18,047 nt of DNA from Candidatus Aenigmatarchaeota archaeon (GTDB lineage Archaea; Aenigmatarchaeota; Aenigmatarchaeia; QMZP01; QMZT01). The translations under genes and the position numbers were made by a program. A model generated the notes under the pieces. The model was not told the origin of the DNA. It did not search any database and worked only from the letters and a program-made list of their open reading frames with translations. The stretch covers positions 1-18,047 of the forward strand of contig DAOWAL010000006.1 of NCBI GenBank assembly GCA_030634615.1, written 5' to 3'. Below, in pieces: positions 1 to 9,572 of this stretch. The number at the start of each line of letters is the position of its first letter. Position 1 is the stretch's first letter.

Positions 1-691
1 AATTATTTTCATTCTTTTTTGTCAGAAACATGTGATGAGGGGTTGCCTCACAAAAAACATTTTTGATATTGGAGTTTATAATACCCAATTCTGTTTTTGT
101 GCTGATATGGCATGCGTATATTCTTCTTCCGGCACTTTTTCCAAAATCTATGGCCTTTTCCAGATTATTCCCCTCTGCATGAAATGAACATATTCTAACA
201 GAACTGATTATTTCTCTGATAATATTTATGTCATTAATCAGCATGTTGCCGGTTGTAGCATCCATGAAAATTTTAACAGAAGATACTCCGATTGCCTTTT
301 TTACATGTTCCATGTTGTCAAGTGATGAGCCAAAATGAAAACCAAAATTCACAATAGATTTTTTTGCAAGTTCTCTTTTTTCATCGAGATCGTTCACAGT
401 TAAAGTTGGAGGTTTTGTGTTCGGCATATCGAGTATGCATGTTGTTCCGCCGGCAGCAGCTGCAAAACTCCCAGATTTAAAGTCCTCTTTGTATGTGAAA
501 CCAGGTTCTCTGAAATGAACATGCGGGTCTATGAATCCGGGTAATACTAAATTCCCTTTTGCATTAACAGTTCTCTCGGCATCTATTCTGGATGAAGTTA
601 TTTTTTTTACCTTTCCGTTTTCAATGAGAATATTTTTTTCAGAGAGCTTGCCTCCCATGTAAACCCTGCCGTTTTCAACAGCTAAACTCAT
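1..691 (-). CDS. pyrC: Dihydroorotase (PyrC), N-terminal part, cut by window edge
   Basis: Third step of pyrimidine synthesis: zinc-dependent reversible cyclisation of N-carbamoyl-L-aspartate to dihydroorotate, in the cytoplasm. About 230 codons are visible; the C-terminus lies beyond the left edge. The frame starts MSLAVENGRVYMGGK and shows the amidohydrolase order of elements: the metal-binding HxH in DPHVHFREPG, the substrate loop DMPNTKPPT, SVKIFMDATTG, and the later metal-ligand regions ACHIST and EATPHH. The start is the ATG at 691-689, which overlaps the pyrK stop as ATGA, so the two are probably translationally coupled. The visible residues match class I dihydroorotases. An allantoinase or hydantoinase is possible from the fold alone, but the position at the end of a pyr operon makes PyrC very likely. 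Confidence 0.93.
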   Translation of the reverse strand, partial: MSLAVENGRVYMGGKLSEKNILIENGKVKKITSSRIDAERTVNAKGNLVLPGFIDPHVHFREPGFTYKEDFKSGSFAAAAGGTTCILDMPNTKPPTLTVNDLDEKRELAKKSIVNFGFHFGSSLDNMEHVKKAIGVSSVKIFMDATTGNMLINDINIIREIISSVRICSFHAEGNNLEKAIDFGKSAGRRIYACHISTKTELGIINSNIKNVFCEATPHHMFLTKKNENN

Positions 692-1470
692 ACGCATCTC
701 CATTTTGCATATTCGCTAATGGGTACTCTTTTACCTGATTTTAAACGTGCATGACTACCGAAATCTTTCATCTTCCTAAGTTTATCTGAAAGTATAACAG
801 GACCCTCTTTGCATACGCATACACCACCAACTTCGCATTGACCACAAACACCAAACCCGCATTTCATAAATCGTTCAAGACTCGCCTGGCATTCTATGTT
901 ATGTTTTTCGCAAATCTCAAACACTTTTTTCATCATTATTTCAGGACCACATGTGTACACGTTTTTGATATTGCCTTTCTTCAAAAATTCCTCAAGTACA
1001 TCTGTTGTGAATCCCTTTTTACCAACTGTTCCATCGTCTGTGACTATGTTCGCGTTTGGAAATCTATTTTCAAAAATCAGTCTATCCTTTGTCCTTGTAC
1101 CCATTATCAGTACCGAATTGTTCATTTTTTCTGCAAGCGTTGAAAGTGGTGCAATACCACACCCACCTGCTACAATGCATGAATTTTCCTTTGGTGTAAA
1201 CCCATTTCCGTATGGTCCTCTTATTCCTATTTTTTGACCTTCTTTTAATCCAAACATGGCTTTAGTGAATTTACCCTTTTCTTCAACTGTTATCCCGGTC
1301 TCTTTCCCTATGTATGAAATAGAAAATGGTTTTTCATCAATTTCAGGTAGCCACAACATTACAAATTGTCCCGGCTTTGCCTCAATTTCAGTATCTAAAA
1401 AGAATGTTTTTACGTAAGGATTTTCCTGTGTGATTTTTGTTATTTTAACCATTTCAGGAAGTTTACTCAT
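688..1470 (-). CDS. pyrK: Dihydroorotate dehydrogenase electron-transfer subunit (PyrK)
   Basis: FAD and [2Fe-2S] subunit that passes electrons from the PyrD flavin to NAD+. From the chosen start it is 260 residues, normal for the family. It has an N-terminal ferredoxin-reductase beta barrel with the flavin motif KPFSIS (47-52) and GPYGNG (85-90), a nucleotide-binding part with GGCGIAP (102-108), and a C-terminal cluster motif with Cys204, Cys209, Cys212 and probably Cys220 just before KEGPV. The frame is open to an ATG at 1494, but the ATG at 1470 has AGGGGG at 1483-1478, seven bases upstream, and overlaps the pyrD stop by eight bases; the upstream stretch contains that ribosome binding site. 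The stop overlaps the pyrC start. Pairing with pyrD points to a class 1B, NAD-linked enzyme. Confidence 0.93.
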   Translation of the reverse strand: MSKLPEMVKITKITQENPYVKTFFLDTEIEAKPGQFVMLWLPEIDEKPFSISYIGKETGITVEEKGKFTKAMFGLKEGQKIGIRGPYGNGFTPKENSCIVAGGCGIAPLSTLAEKMNNSVLIMGTRTKDRLIFENRFPNANIVTDDGTVGKKGFTTDVLEEFLKKGNIKNVYTCGPEIMMKKVFEICEKHNIECQASLERFMKCGFGVCGQCEVGGVCVCKEGPVILSDKLRKMKDFGSHARLKSGKRVPISEYAKWRCV

Positions 1471-2374
1471 GAACAATCCCCCTAATTTCTTCAAGTGAAT
1501 TGTAATTGTTTTTTTCTATCCAGTCTTTCATTTCGTTGCATATTTTTGTAAAAACATCATTTCCTCTATAGTTTACGCCAGAACCAATACCGATTGCAGT
1601 TGCCCCCGCCATTACCATTTCTATAGCGTCTTTTCCTGTCGTAATACCGCCAACACCTATTATAGGTATTTTAACACTTCCATAAACATCATAAACACAT
1701 CTTACTGCAATTGGTTTTATTGCAGGGCCTGATAAACCACCGATTTTAAATCCCATGACAGGTTTTGCAGCTTCAATGTTTATTATCATGCCTGGCCCGA
1801 GTGTGTTAACAGCTGTTATCCCGGAAGCACCGCCTTTTTCTGCTGCCATCGCAACCTCACCTATGTTTTTCGTGTTAGGTGACAGTTTAACAAAAACAGG
1901 AACTTTTGCCGCTTTTACGACCGCTTTTGTTATTTCCAATGTTTTTTCAGGACTGTCTTGTCCGGCAAGTGTTCCAAATCCCGGCGTGTGGGGGCATGAG
2001 AGCGGAATTTCAATTGCAGAGAAATCAAGATTACCAAGGCCTTCTATAACTTTTGTAAAGTCTTCAGGTTCCTTCCCTATTACACTTGCAAAGACAGGTG
2101 CATTGAGATCTTTTAGGTCTGTAAATTCATCTAGTGCGCCATGTAACCCCGGGTTGGAATAACCAACAGCATTTATCATACCACTGTCAAATTCAAGAAT
2201 TGTAGGATTTTTATGGCCATCCCTTGGCTCGTATGAAATCGATTTTATGGTGACTGCCCCGGCTCCATTTTCTATAACATTTTTCAAAAGTGATTTCGAA
2301 ACGCCTAAAATTCCGGAAGCAAGAATTGTAGGATTTTTTAATTTTATTCCGCACAGGTTTGTTTCTAGATTCAT
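1463..2374 (-). CDS. pyrD: Dihydroorotate dehydrogenase catalytic subunit (PyrD, class 1B)
   Basis: Oxidises dihydroorotate to orotate with bound FMN; works as a complex with PyrK, encoded next. The 303 residues form one TIM barrel. Visible elements are KNPTILASGILG near the N-terminus, SNPGLHG (73-79), the active-site loop IPLSCPHTPG with Cys127 as the catalytic base, FVKLSPN with the FMN-contacting Lys163, the substrate-binding asparagine in VNTLGPG, GGLSGPAIKP, and the phosphate-binding IIGVGGI and AIGIGSG. A cysteine base rather than serine separates class 1 from the membrane-bound class 2. AGGT at 2384-2381, six bases before the ATG, serves as ribosome binding site; the gap to pyrI is eight bases. 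Confidence 0.95.
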   Translation of the reverse strand: MNLETNLCGIKLKNPTILASGILGVSKSLLKNVIENGAGAVTIKSISYEPRDGHKNPTILEFDSGMINAVGYSNPGLHGALDEFTDLKDLNAPVFASVIGKEPEDFTKVIEGLGNLDFSAIEIPLSCPHTPGFGTLAGQDSPEKTLEITKAVVKAAKVPVFVKLSPNTKNIGEVAMAAEKGGASGITAVNTLGPGMIINIEAAKPVMGFKIGGLSGPAIKPIAVRCVYDVYGSVKIPIIGVGGITTGKDAIEMVMAGATAIGIGSGVNYRGNDVFTKICNEMKDWIEKNNYNSLEEIRGIVHE

Positions 2375-2382
2375 ATTCTAAC

Positions 2383-3761
<1,379 letters not shown>

Positions 3762-3782
3762 CTAATATCTATTGATGGTGAA

Positions 3783-3793
3783 TTTTATAAGCC
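3783..3793 (-). promoter_or_regulatory. Putative TATA promoter of the pyr operon
   Basis: On the minus strand the sequence reads GGCTTATAAAA, ending 28 bases before the pyrB ATG. With normal archaeal spacing, transcription would begin only a few bases before the start codon, in line with the missing ribosome binding site. The 163-base divergent gap 3756-3918 also holds the promoter for the plus-strand gene at 3928 and shows no other clear structure. Confidence 0.45.
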
Positions 3794-3876
3794 TTTCCAA
3801 AAGATTTTTAAATCCTGAAAAAATAAAGATAGTTAGTATTTTATTTTATGCCATTATTTTAGTATTTTTCTCAACT

Positions 3877-3886
3877 TTTAAATATA
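3877..3886 (+). promoter_or_regulatory. Putative TATA promoter of the envelope/ABC operon
   Basis: TTTAAATATA lies about 42-51 bases before the ATG at 3928. Initiation about 25 bases downstream would give a leader of some 20 bases that contains GAGGAG (3914-3919), a good Shine-Dalgarno match eight bases before that ATG. The AT-rich TAATATATAA at 3891-3900 is a less well placed alternative. Confidence 0.45.
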
Positions 3887-3927
3887 CTAATAATATATAA
3901 TCTATTCTAACATGAGGAGTGGTTGTT

Positions 3928-5082
3928 ATGAAGAATAAGTTGTTGTCGAGTTTGGTTGTATTATCAATGATTTTAGTTTTATCACAGGTAGCTAGTGCGG
4001 CCAGTGATGATTTAGGGGTGATTTTAACAAAACAGAGCCCTTATCCGGTTGAGCCGGATCAGGTAGTTGATATAGAAGTGTCACTGCAAAATGACGGATA
4101 TGGTGACGCTGAAAATATCATATTTAAAATCGTTCCGGAAAATCCATTCTCACTTTTACCAGGAGAAGACGAAACAGCAACATTCACAAGAATTTCAGCG
4201 CAGGACCATGTAACCATAACGTACAAATTATACGTGGACAAAAATGCAATATCCAATAACTATGACCTTAAATTCGAATATTATGGAAGGGGAGATACCG
4301 TAAAAAAGACTCAGGATGTAACAGTTCAGGTTGAAGGAAAACCAAAACTTATACTCGATGAAATAATAACAACACCTGAGCAGATGCAACCAGGTGATTC
4401 AGTAACGTTTACAGTAAGAATAAAGAATGTCGGAACTGGTTCAGCTTCATTTATGGAAGCTGATTTGACATCTGACAGCGAATACATATTACCTGAACTT
4501 TCAGGTGGTTCAGATTTTGTTGGTGAAATAAAACCAGGGCAAACAGGTGAAGCAATATTTGTAATGAGTATTGATAACTCAGCAGAATACAAAACATACT
4601 CTGGTGATATATCACTTTCATACAAAGACGACAGCGGGGATGCCCAAACGTCATCTTTTGATATAGGTATGCCCATAAGAGGAATACCTATAATGAAAAT
4701 TTTAAGCGCAAAGATAGACAACTCTGCTTACAAAGTAGACGTTGAAAACATAGGAACATCTAATGCAAAAGCACTCAAAATAGCTCTTGTGCAAAACGGT
4801 GAAATGATAGATTCTGCAATAGCGAGTGAACTTAGACCAAGTAAATCAAAAACAGTTCGTTTCTCAGGATTTAGCTATGGTCAGGCTATTGTAAACATCT
4901 CATACCTAAATGAAAACAATGAATTTTTCAGCGAGGAAAATATTGTCACAATAAGTAAATCAGCCGGTTCCGAAGAGAGCGGCGGAGACGGTTCAACACC
5001 ACTTGTTCCAATACTTATAGTGGTTGTAGTACTTGAAAGCTACTATGTATGGAGAATGCGCAAAAAACTCAAAAAACAGTGA
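3928..5082 (+). CDS. Secreted, membrane-anchored beta-domain protein (COG1361/S-layer-like)
   Basis: Predicted 384-residue surface protein. Residues 1-25 are a Sec signal peptide (lysines, then LVVLSMILVLSQVASA) with likely cleavage after ASA. Three beta-rich Ig-like or CARDB-like domains follow, at about 26-115, 120-225 and 230-330, each with repeated phrases of the type VEVSLQNDGYGDAENI, RIKNVGTGSA and VDVENIGTSNAKA. A polar Ser/Gly linker leads to a C-terminal helix VPILIVVVVLESYYVW and a basic tail, so most of the chain lies outside. GAGGAG spaced eight bases supports the ATG at 3928 over the in-frame GTG at 3919. It is followed by a MacB-type ATPase and two permeases. By family context it may be the extracellular partner of that transporter, in the place taken by MacA in bacteria; that role is inference. 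Confidence 0.8.
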   Translation: MKNKLLSSLVVLSMILVLSQVASAASDDLGVILTKQSPYPVEPDQVVDIEVSLQNDGYGDAENIIFKIVPENPFSLLPGEDETATFTRISAQDHVTITYKLYVDKNAISNNYDLKFEYYGRGDTVKKTQDVTVQVEGKPKLILDEIITTPEQMQPGDSVTFTVRIKNVGTGSASFMEADLTSDSEYILPELSGGSDFVGEIKPGQTGEAIFVMSIDNSAEYKTYSGDISLSYKDDSGDAQTSSFDIGMPIRGIPIMKILSAKIDNSAYKVDVENIGTSNAKALKIALVQNGEMIDSAIASELRPSKSKTVRFSGFSYGQAIVNISYLNENNEFFSEENIVTISKSAGSEESGGDGSTPLVPILIVVVVLESYYVWRMRKKLKKQ

Positions 5083-5103
5083 ACCTAGTTTTGGTCGGTG
5101 AGT

Positions 5104-5781
5104 ATGAAAGGAAATATATTTGAGTTGAAAAACGTCTGGAAGACTTATTGTAATAAAGGAGTCGAGACCCATGCACTTCGTGGTCTGAACTTAACTATAA
5201 AGAGAGGTGCATATGTTGCAATAATCGGACCATCAGGTTCTGGAAAATCCACTCTTATGCATGTCATGGGTTGCCTTGATACACCGACTAAGGGAACTGT
5301 TCTTGTAGATGGAAAGGACATTTCAAGCCTAAAAGACGACGAACTTGCAAAAATAAGAAGAGAAAAAATAGGTTTTGTTTTCCAGGCTTACAACTTAATA
5401 CCAGGACTTAGCGCAATAGAAAATGTTGCAATGCCCATGAGATTCAGCGGGCATGGTAAAAAAGAATCTCAGGAAAAAGCTATTTCCCTTCTAAAAAAAG
5501 TAGGGCTTGAAAACAGAATGCACCATAAGCCAAGTGAACTATCTGGCGGTGAACAACAAAGGGTTGCTATTGCACGTTCCTTGCTCAATGATCCAGAAGT
5601 TATACTTGCTGACGAACCAACAGGGAATCTCGATTCAAAAACCGGCAGAGAGATAATGGATCTTATTGAGGATCTCCACAAGAGAACCAAAAAAACTGTT
5701 ATAATTGTAACTCACGATACAAAACTTGCAGACCGTACATGTAATCAAATACGGATGATTGATGGCGATATTGCCAAGTAA
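5104..5781 (+). CDS. ABC transporter ATP-binding protein, LolD/MacB type
   Basis: ATPase of an envelope ABC system. The 225 residues show Walker A GPSGSGKST (42-50), the Q-loop glutamine at 94 in FVFQAYNL, signature LSGGEQQR (146-153), Walker B VILADEPTGNLDS (from 166) and the switch histidine at 204 in VTHDT. The run ADEPTGNLDS and NLIPGLSAIENV are typical of the MacB/LolD/FtsE branch, which works with four-helix FtsX-like permeases in mechanotransmission or efflux rather than classical import. All catalytic residues are intact. An in-frame GTG at 5098 is an alternative start; neither has an ideally spaced ribosome binding site. It lies 21 bases after the secreted protein and 5 before the first permease, so the four genes form one operon. 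Confidence 0.93.
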   Translation: MKGNIFELKNVWKTYCNKGVETHALRGLNLTIKRGAYVAIIGPSGSGKSTLMHVMGCLDTPTKGTVLVDGKDISSLKDDELAKIRREKIGFVFQAYNLIPGLSAIENVAMPMRFSGHGKKESQEKAISLLKKVGLENRMHHKPSELSGGEQQRVAIARSLLNDPEVILADEPTGNLDSKTGREIMDLIEDLHKRTKKTVIIVTHDTKLADRTCNQIRMIDGDIAK

Positions 5782-5786
5782 TAATT

Positions 5787-6914
5787 ATGCTCGATTTAGC
5801 GATTAAGAATTTACTGGAAAACCGTGTAAGAACAATTCTTACAGCGCTTGGGATAATTATAGCAATAACAGCAATTGTTTCTCTTGGTTCCATATCAACA
5901 GGACTTAACGAGCTTGTAACATCATCTACAGCAACCATAGGTTCAGACGTAATTTTTGTCATGAAAGAATTCGATTTCAGCGAAATGTCCGGTCCGCCGG
6001 GGTCATTTGAAATAGAGTTACTCAGTGCAGAAGAAATTGAGGATATAACGGCCATTTCAGGAGTGGAGCGAGCTGTTCCAATAATAGCCGATCAATTTGG
6101 AGGACTTTTCGAGCTTGACGGTCTTGATTTGGATTCTGTTGATCTTTTCGGTGCGGAAGATCTTTCCTTTGAAGAAGGCGGATGGCCTGACAATGAAGAT
6201 AAGGCAGCTGCCATAGGTTATCTGGTTGCACGGAGCAGAGGTGTTGTTGTAGGAGATTACTTAACATTTGAAGAAGAAGAAGTTGAAGTGATGGGAATAT
6301 TTGAGGAAGGCTCAGGATCATATGATCTTGTGGTTCTTATTCCATACGAATACGCAGAAGAAATATATGATATGGAAGGAGAGGCCATGCAGTTGATACT
6401 AAAACCAGATGATATATCATATGTTCAGGAAATAAAGGATATTATAAACAATGACATGGATGGTCTGTCTGCAATGACAATGGAAGATGCGCTTGCGCAG
6501 ATGGAAGAGATGACAGGGACACTAAATATTATGACGTTTGGAATAGGATTTGTGGCATCACTTGTCGCAGCAATTGGAATTATCATAACAATGTATACAT
6601 CTGTTCTTGAAAGAAGAAGACAGCTTGGTATAATGAAAGCAGTTGGTGCTCTGAAAAAAACCATACTTAAGCAAATTCTTGAAGAAGGTATTATACTTTC
6701 AGTTGTCAGTAGTGTAATTGCTATTCTACTCTCGTTTTTCTTTGTGGATATTTTAAACAATGTACTCTTAGGTGGTTCAAACCTGGCTTTGATAACCCCG
6801 GAACTTGCAATAGGTGCTGTTGCATATGGAGTTATACTTACAATAATTTCAAGTATTTATCCTGCCTGGATTGCTATTAATACAGATCCTATAAAGGCTA
6901 TAAGGGATGGTTAA
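5787..6914 (+). CDS. ABC transporter permease 1, MacB/FtsX family
   Basis: 375-residue membrane subunit with the MacB layout. One N-terminal helix (about 16-38, RTILTALGIIIAITAIVSLG) is followed by a large external domain (about 40-245), then three C-terminal helices (about 250-275, 300-328, 338-362). The cytoplasmic loop ERRRQLGIMKAVGA after helix 2 is the FtsX-family coupling loop that meets the ATPase, and the C-terminus ends with the usual PIKAIRDG. The external domain has a long acidic insert, about residues 105-150 (repeated D, E and G), missing from permease 2, so the two external domains differ. The stop overlaps the next start by eight bases. The substrate cannot be deduced. Confidence 0.9.
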   Translation: MLDLAIKNLLENRVRTILTALGIIIAITAIVSLGSISTGLNELVTSSTATIGSDVIFVMKEFDFSEMSGPPGSFEIELLSAEEIEDITAISGVERAVPIIADQFGGLFELDGLDLDSVDLFGAEDLSFEEGGWPDNEDKAAAIGYLVARSRGVVVGDYLTFEEEEVEVMGIFEEGSGSYDLVVLIPYEYAEEIYDMEGEAMQLILKPDDISYVQEIKDIINNDMDGLSAMTMEDALAQMEEMTGTLNIMTFGIGFVASLVAAIGIIITMYTSVLERRRQLGIMKAVGALKKTILKQILEEGIILSVVSSVIAILLSFFFVDILNNVLLGGSNLALITPELAIGAVAYGVILTIISSIYPAWIAINTDPIKAIRDG

Positions 6915-8019
6915 AATGATGTTGGAAATGATGTTCAGAGAATTTGAAAGGCACAAACTCAGGACATTTCTTACAATGTTGGGTGTACTCATAGGAATAT
7001 TCCTTGTCACAAGCGTTTCATCATTTTCAGAGGGTATATCATATTATATTAATGATCGGATAGCAATTACTTCTGGTCTTGTTACAGTTTCAGAAAGAGG
7101 ATTGCAACAATTTCAGATGATGTCAAGTGAGATAGATGAGGATTTGGTCGAAGATGTAGAAACTATTTCAGGCGTCGAGGAAGTGTCGCCTGTTTTATTT
7201 GCAACAATTGATGGTGTAAGTTTGACAGGTATTGATCCTGAAAGAGAAGAGATCATAAGAGGAATTACTATAGGTATAGAAGATGGAACTGAATACACTG
7301 AAGGTGCAAAGGAAATAGTCGCCGGTTATGAATTTGCAAGGAAGAACGATTACAATGTTGGCTATACTATAAAACTTGATGAAGATGAATACGAAATAGT
7401 TGGTATTTTACAGGAATCTGGTGATAGTGATATAGACAATGCTGCCATGATGCCGCTCAGTGATTTACAGGAATTGGCAGGGAAAGAAGGTATGATTTCT
7501 ATGATGATGGTAAAACCATTAACACCTGCTGATGCAGATTTCATAGAACAAACAATAAACGATGAATTCGATGATCTTACGGCTGCGACAGACAAAAGTA
7601 TTCAGAAAAGTGTTAACAGCATGCTTGATCAGATGTCTATTATGACATTTGCTCTTGGTAGTATAGCTGCTTTGATTTCCGGTATAGTTATAATGAATGT
7701 TATGATTATTGCAGTCAGAGAAAGAAGAAGAGAGATAGGAACAATGAAAGCAGTCGGTGCAACAAACAGGCAAATACTTACAGCAATTCTTGTAGAATCT
7801 GTCACAATAAGTGTCGGTGGTGCAATTCTTGGCATAATACTTAGTTATGGTGGTGCAGCGTACCTTAACACAATACTTCTAAGACCAGTTGCAATAATAA
7901 CACCAAGGCTTGTTTTACAGGGCATACTCTTTGCAGGTTTCATAGGAATGGTTTCCGGCCTCGCTCCTGCAAGACAGGCTGCAAAATTAAGTCCAATAGA
8001 AGCCTTGAGGTATGAATAA
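6907..8019 (+). CDS. ABC transporter permease 2, MacB/FtsX family
   Basis: Second permease, 370 residues, with the same plan: helix 1 (KLRTFLTMLGVLIGIFLV), an external domain of about 200 residues, and three C-terminal helices. The coupling loop RERRREIGTMKAVGAT and the C-terminal APARQAAKLSPIEALRYE are closer to the classical MacB consensus than in permease 1. It is related to permease 1 but clearly diverged, so a heterodimeric transporter is the simplest reading. Several ATGs lie near the start (6907, 6916, 6919); the first overlaps the permease 1 stop, and GGGATGG could serve the second. It ends one base short of the convergent htpX stop. Confidence 0.9.
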   Translation: MVKMMLEMMFREFERHKLRTFLTMLGVLIGIFLVTSVSSFSEGISYYINDRIAITSGLVTVSERGLQQFQMMSSEIDEDLVEDVETISGVEEVSPVLFATIDGVSLTGIDPEREEIIRGITIGIEDGTEYTEGAKEIVAGYEFARKNDYNVGYTIKLDEDEYEIVGILQESGDSDIDNAAMMPLSDLQELAGKEGMISMMMVKPLTPADADFIEQTINDEFDDLTAATDKSIQKSVNSMLDQMSIMTFALGSIAALISGIVIMNVMIIAVRERRREIGTMKAVGATNRQILTAILVESVTISVGGAILGIILSYGGAAYLNTILLRPVAIITPRLVLQGILFAGFIGMVSGLAPARQAAKLSPIEALRYE

Positions 8020-8020
8020 A

Positions 8021-8929
8021 TTACATTTCCTTTAGTTTTTTTATCCTGTCGTCTATGTCTGGGTGTGTCGAGAAAATCCCTGTGAAAAAACCTTCTCTGT
8101 TTTTAAAAGGACTTGATATAAAAAGATGTGCAGTTGCTCTGTTTGCAGTGTCAACTAATGGATCAGGATCCTTTTTTATCTTTTCAAGTGCTGATGCTAA
8201 ACCTGGTGGATATCTTGTGAGTATTGCCGCGTTGGCATCTGCCATGTATTCTCTTTTTCTGCTCACTGAAAGTTTTATGAGTTGTGCTATTACTGGTGTC
8301 AGAATGGCCAGTATAATTCCCACAACAATCAATACCAAAATTATACCTCCACCCTCACCCTTTCTTGAACTGCCACGAAGACCTCCCCAAAGCAGACTTC
8401 TCAGTATTATATCACTTAGGAGTGTTGCAACACCAACTAAAACTGCTGCGAGCATCATGGTTCGTATATCGTAGTTTTTTATGTGAGACATCTCATGTCC
8501 TATCACGCCTTCAAGTTCTTGTCTGTTGAGTTTGTCCAGTAAACCTGTTGTAACAACTATTGAAGAATGTTCAGGGTCCTTTCCTGTGGCATAAGCATTT
8601 AATGCAGAATCTTTTATGACATATGCCTTTGGTGGTTTTTTCATTCCAGCTGCAACCGCAAGCCCTTCAATAGTGTGAAACAGATGAGGATATTTTGATT
8701 TTTTAACTGGGTTTGCCTTTGTTGCTGCAAGAATAATTTTATCACCTGCACTAAAAACAATTATCGCGTAAAATATCGAAAAAACAGCGGCCATACCTAG
8801 ACCGAATATCGGAAGATCCCATATTAATCCAATAGTAAAACCGAGTGCTGAAATTAAGATTATGAAAAATAAAATCATAAGGTGAGATTTTAGCCTGTTC
8901 TGCCTCACCTCTTCAAACATGCTTCTCAT
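8021..8929 (-). CDS. htpX: M48 zinc metalloprotease HtpX homologue
   Basis: Membrane protease that degrades damaged membrane proteins, with its active site on the cytoplasmic side. The 302 residues include two N-terminal helices (about 16-38 and 42-62), the zinc-binding HEMSH (145-149) inside EGVIGHEMSHIKNYD, a helix right after it (about 157-177), another at about 195-218, and the third zinc ligand Glu227 in SRKREYMADANA. All catalytic residues are there. GGTG six bases before the ATG at 8929 supports that start over the ATG at 8920. It follows lemA by 16 bases, a common pairing in bacteria and archaea. The stop lies one base from that of the convergent permease gene, so the two transcripts probably overlap. 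Confidence 0.93.
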   Translation of the reverse strand: MRSMFEEVRQNRLKSHLMILFFIILISALGFTIGLIWDLPIFGLGMAAVFSIFYAIIVFSAGDKIILAATKANPVKKSKYPHLFHTIEGLAVAAGMKKPPKAYVIKDSALNAYATGKDPEHSSIVVTTGLLDKLNRQELEGVIGHEMSHIKNYDIRTMMLAAVLVGVATLLSDIILRSLLWGGLRGSSRKGEGGGIILVLIVVGIILAILTPVIAQLIKLSVSRKREYMADANAAILTRYPPGLASALEKIKKDPDPLVDTANRATAHLFISSPFKNREGFFTGIFSTHPDIDDRIKKLKEM

Positions 8930-8945
8930 AATTTACACCAAGGAA

Positions 8946-9506
8946 CTAAAACTCCACTTTGACTGGTTTTTTATCAGCTTCTGGAACATCGAACATTTCC
9001 TTTTTGCCAAAGCCCATTCTCTTTGCAAATACTCTGTTTGGGAAAACCTGTATCGAAATGTTGAATTCCATGACACTGTCGTTGTAGTGTTGTCGTGAAT
9101 ATGCTATTTTATTTTCTGTCCCTGAAAGCTCTTCTTGTAAATGCATGAAATTCTCATTTGCCTTTAAGTTTGGATAGTTTTCAGCAACTGCGAATAAAGA
9201 TTTCAATGCACTTGTTATGCCCGATGATGCCTTTGCTTTGCTTCCAGGTGAAGTTGCCTTCATGATAGCACTTCTTGCTTTTGTAAGTTCAGTTAAAACA
9301 CTTTTTTCATGTTTCATGTAACCCTTTACAGAGCTTACTAAGTTTGGTATAAGATCGGTTCTTCTCTTTAACTGAACATCTATCTGTGCCCATGCATTTT
9401 CCACTCTGTTCTTCTTTCTTATAAGACCGTTGTAGACAGAAAATAGATACAATGCTGCAATGACCACTACGATTATAGCTCCCCAGAATAATATGGTTTC
9501 TAACAT
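8946..9506 (-). CDS. lemA: LemA family protein
   Basis: 186-residue LemA-type protein, anchored by one N-terminal helix (about 5-24, ILFWGAIIVVVIAALYLFSV), with a helical-bundle domain behind it. The family core NRVENAWAQIDVQLKRRTDL followed by IPNLVSSVKGY is fully conserved, as are the downstream AENYPNLKANENF and QEELSGTENKIAYSRQHYN. The biochemical function of LemA is not settled; in many genomes it is linked to HtpX or to other membrane-stress genes, as here. It is the first gene of the lemA-htpX pair. There is no clear ribosome binding site, and an A/T element about 22-29 bases upstream suggests a leaderless transcript. Confidence 0.92.
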   Translation of the reverse strand: MLETILFWGAIIVVVIAALYLFSVYNGLIRKKNRVENAWAQIDVQLKRRTDLIPNLVSSVKGYMKHEKSVLTELTKARSAIMKATSPGSKAKASSGITSALKSLFAVAENYPNLKANENFMHLQEELSGTENKIAYSRQHYNDSVMEFNISIQVFPNRVFAKRMGFGKKEMFDVPEADKKPVKVEF

Positions 9507-9527
9507 ACCATATTATTTGATTTTCTG

Positions 9528-9535
9528 TTTAAAAA
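9528..9535. promoter_or_regulatory. Putative shared TATA element between lemA and the APC permease
   Basis: The 66-base divergent gap 9507-9572 contains TTTAAAAA, read as TTTTTAAA on the other strand. It lies about 22-29 bases from the lemA ATG and about 38-45 from the APC permease ATG, so one A/T element may serve both directions. Neither gene has a convincing Shine-Dalgarno sequence. Confidence 0.3.
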
Positions 9536-9572
9536 TTGTAAACTTAATTACCGACAAAAACGAATTAATAAT

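Noticed and set aside
1471..1494. N-terminal extension of pyrK to the ATG at 1494.
   Set aside because: The extension contains the AGGGGG ribosome binding site for the ATG at 1470 and overlaps pyrD more than needed.
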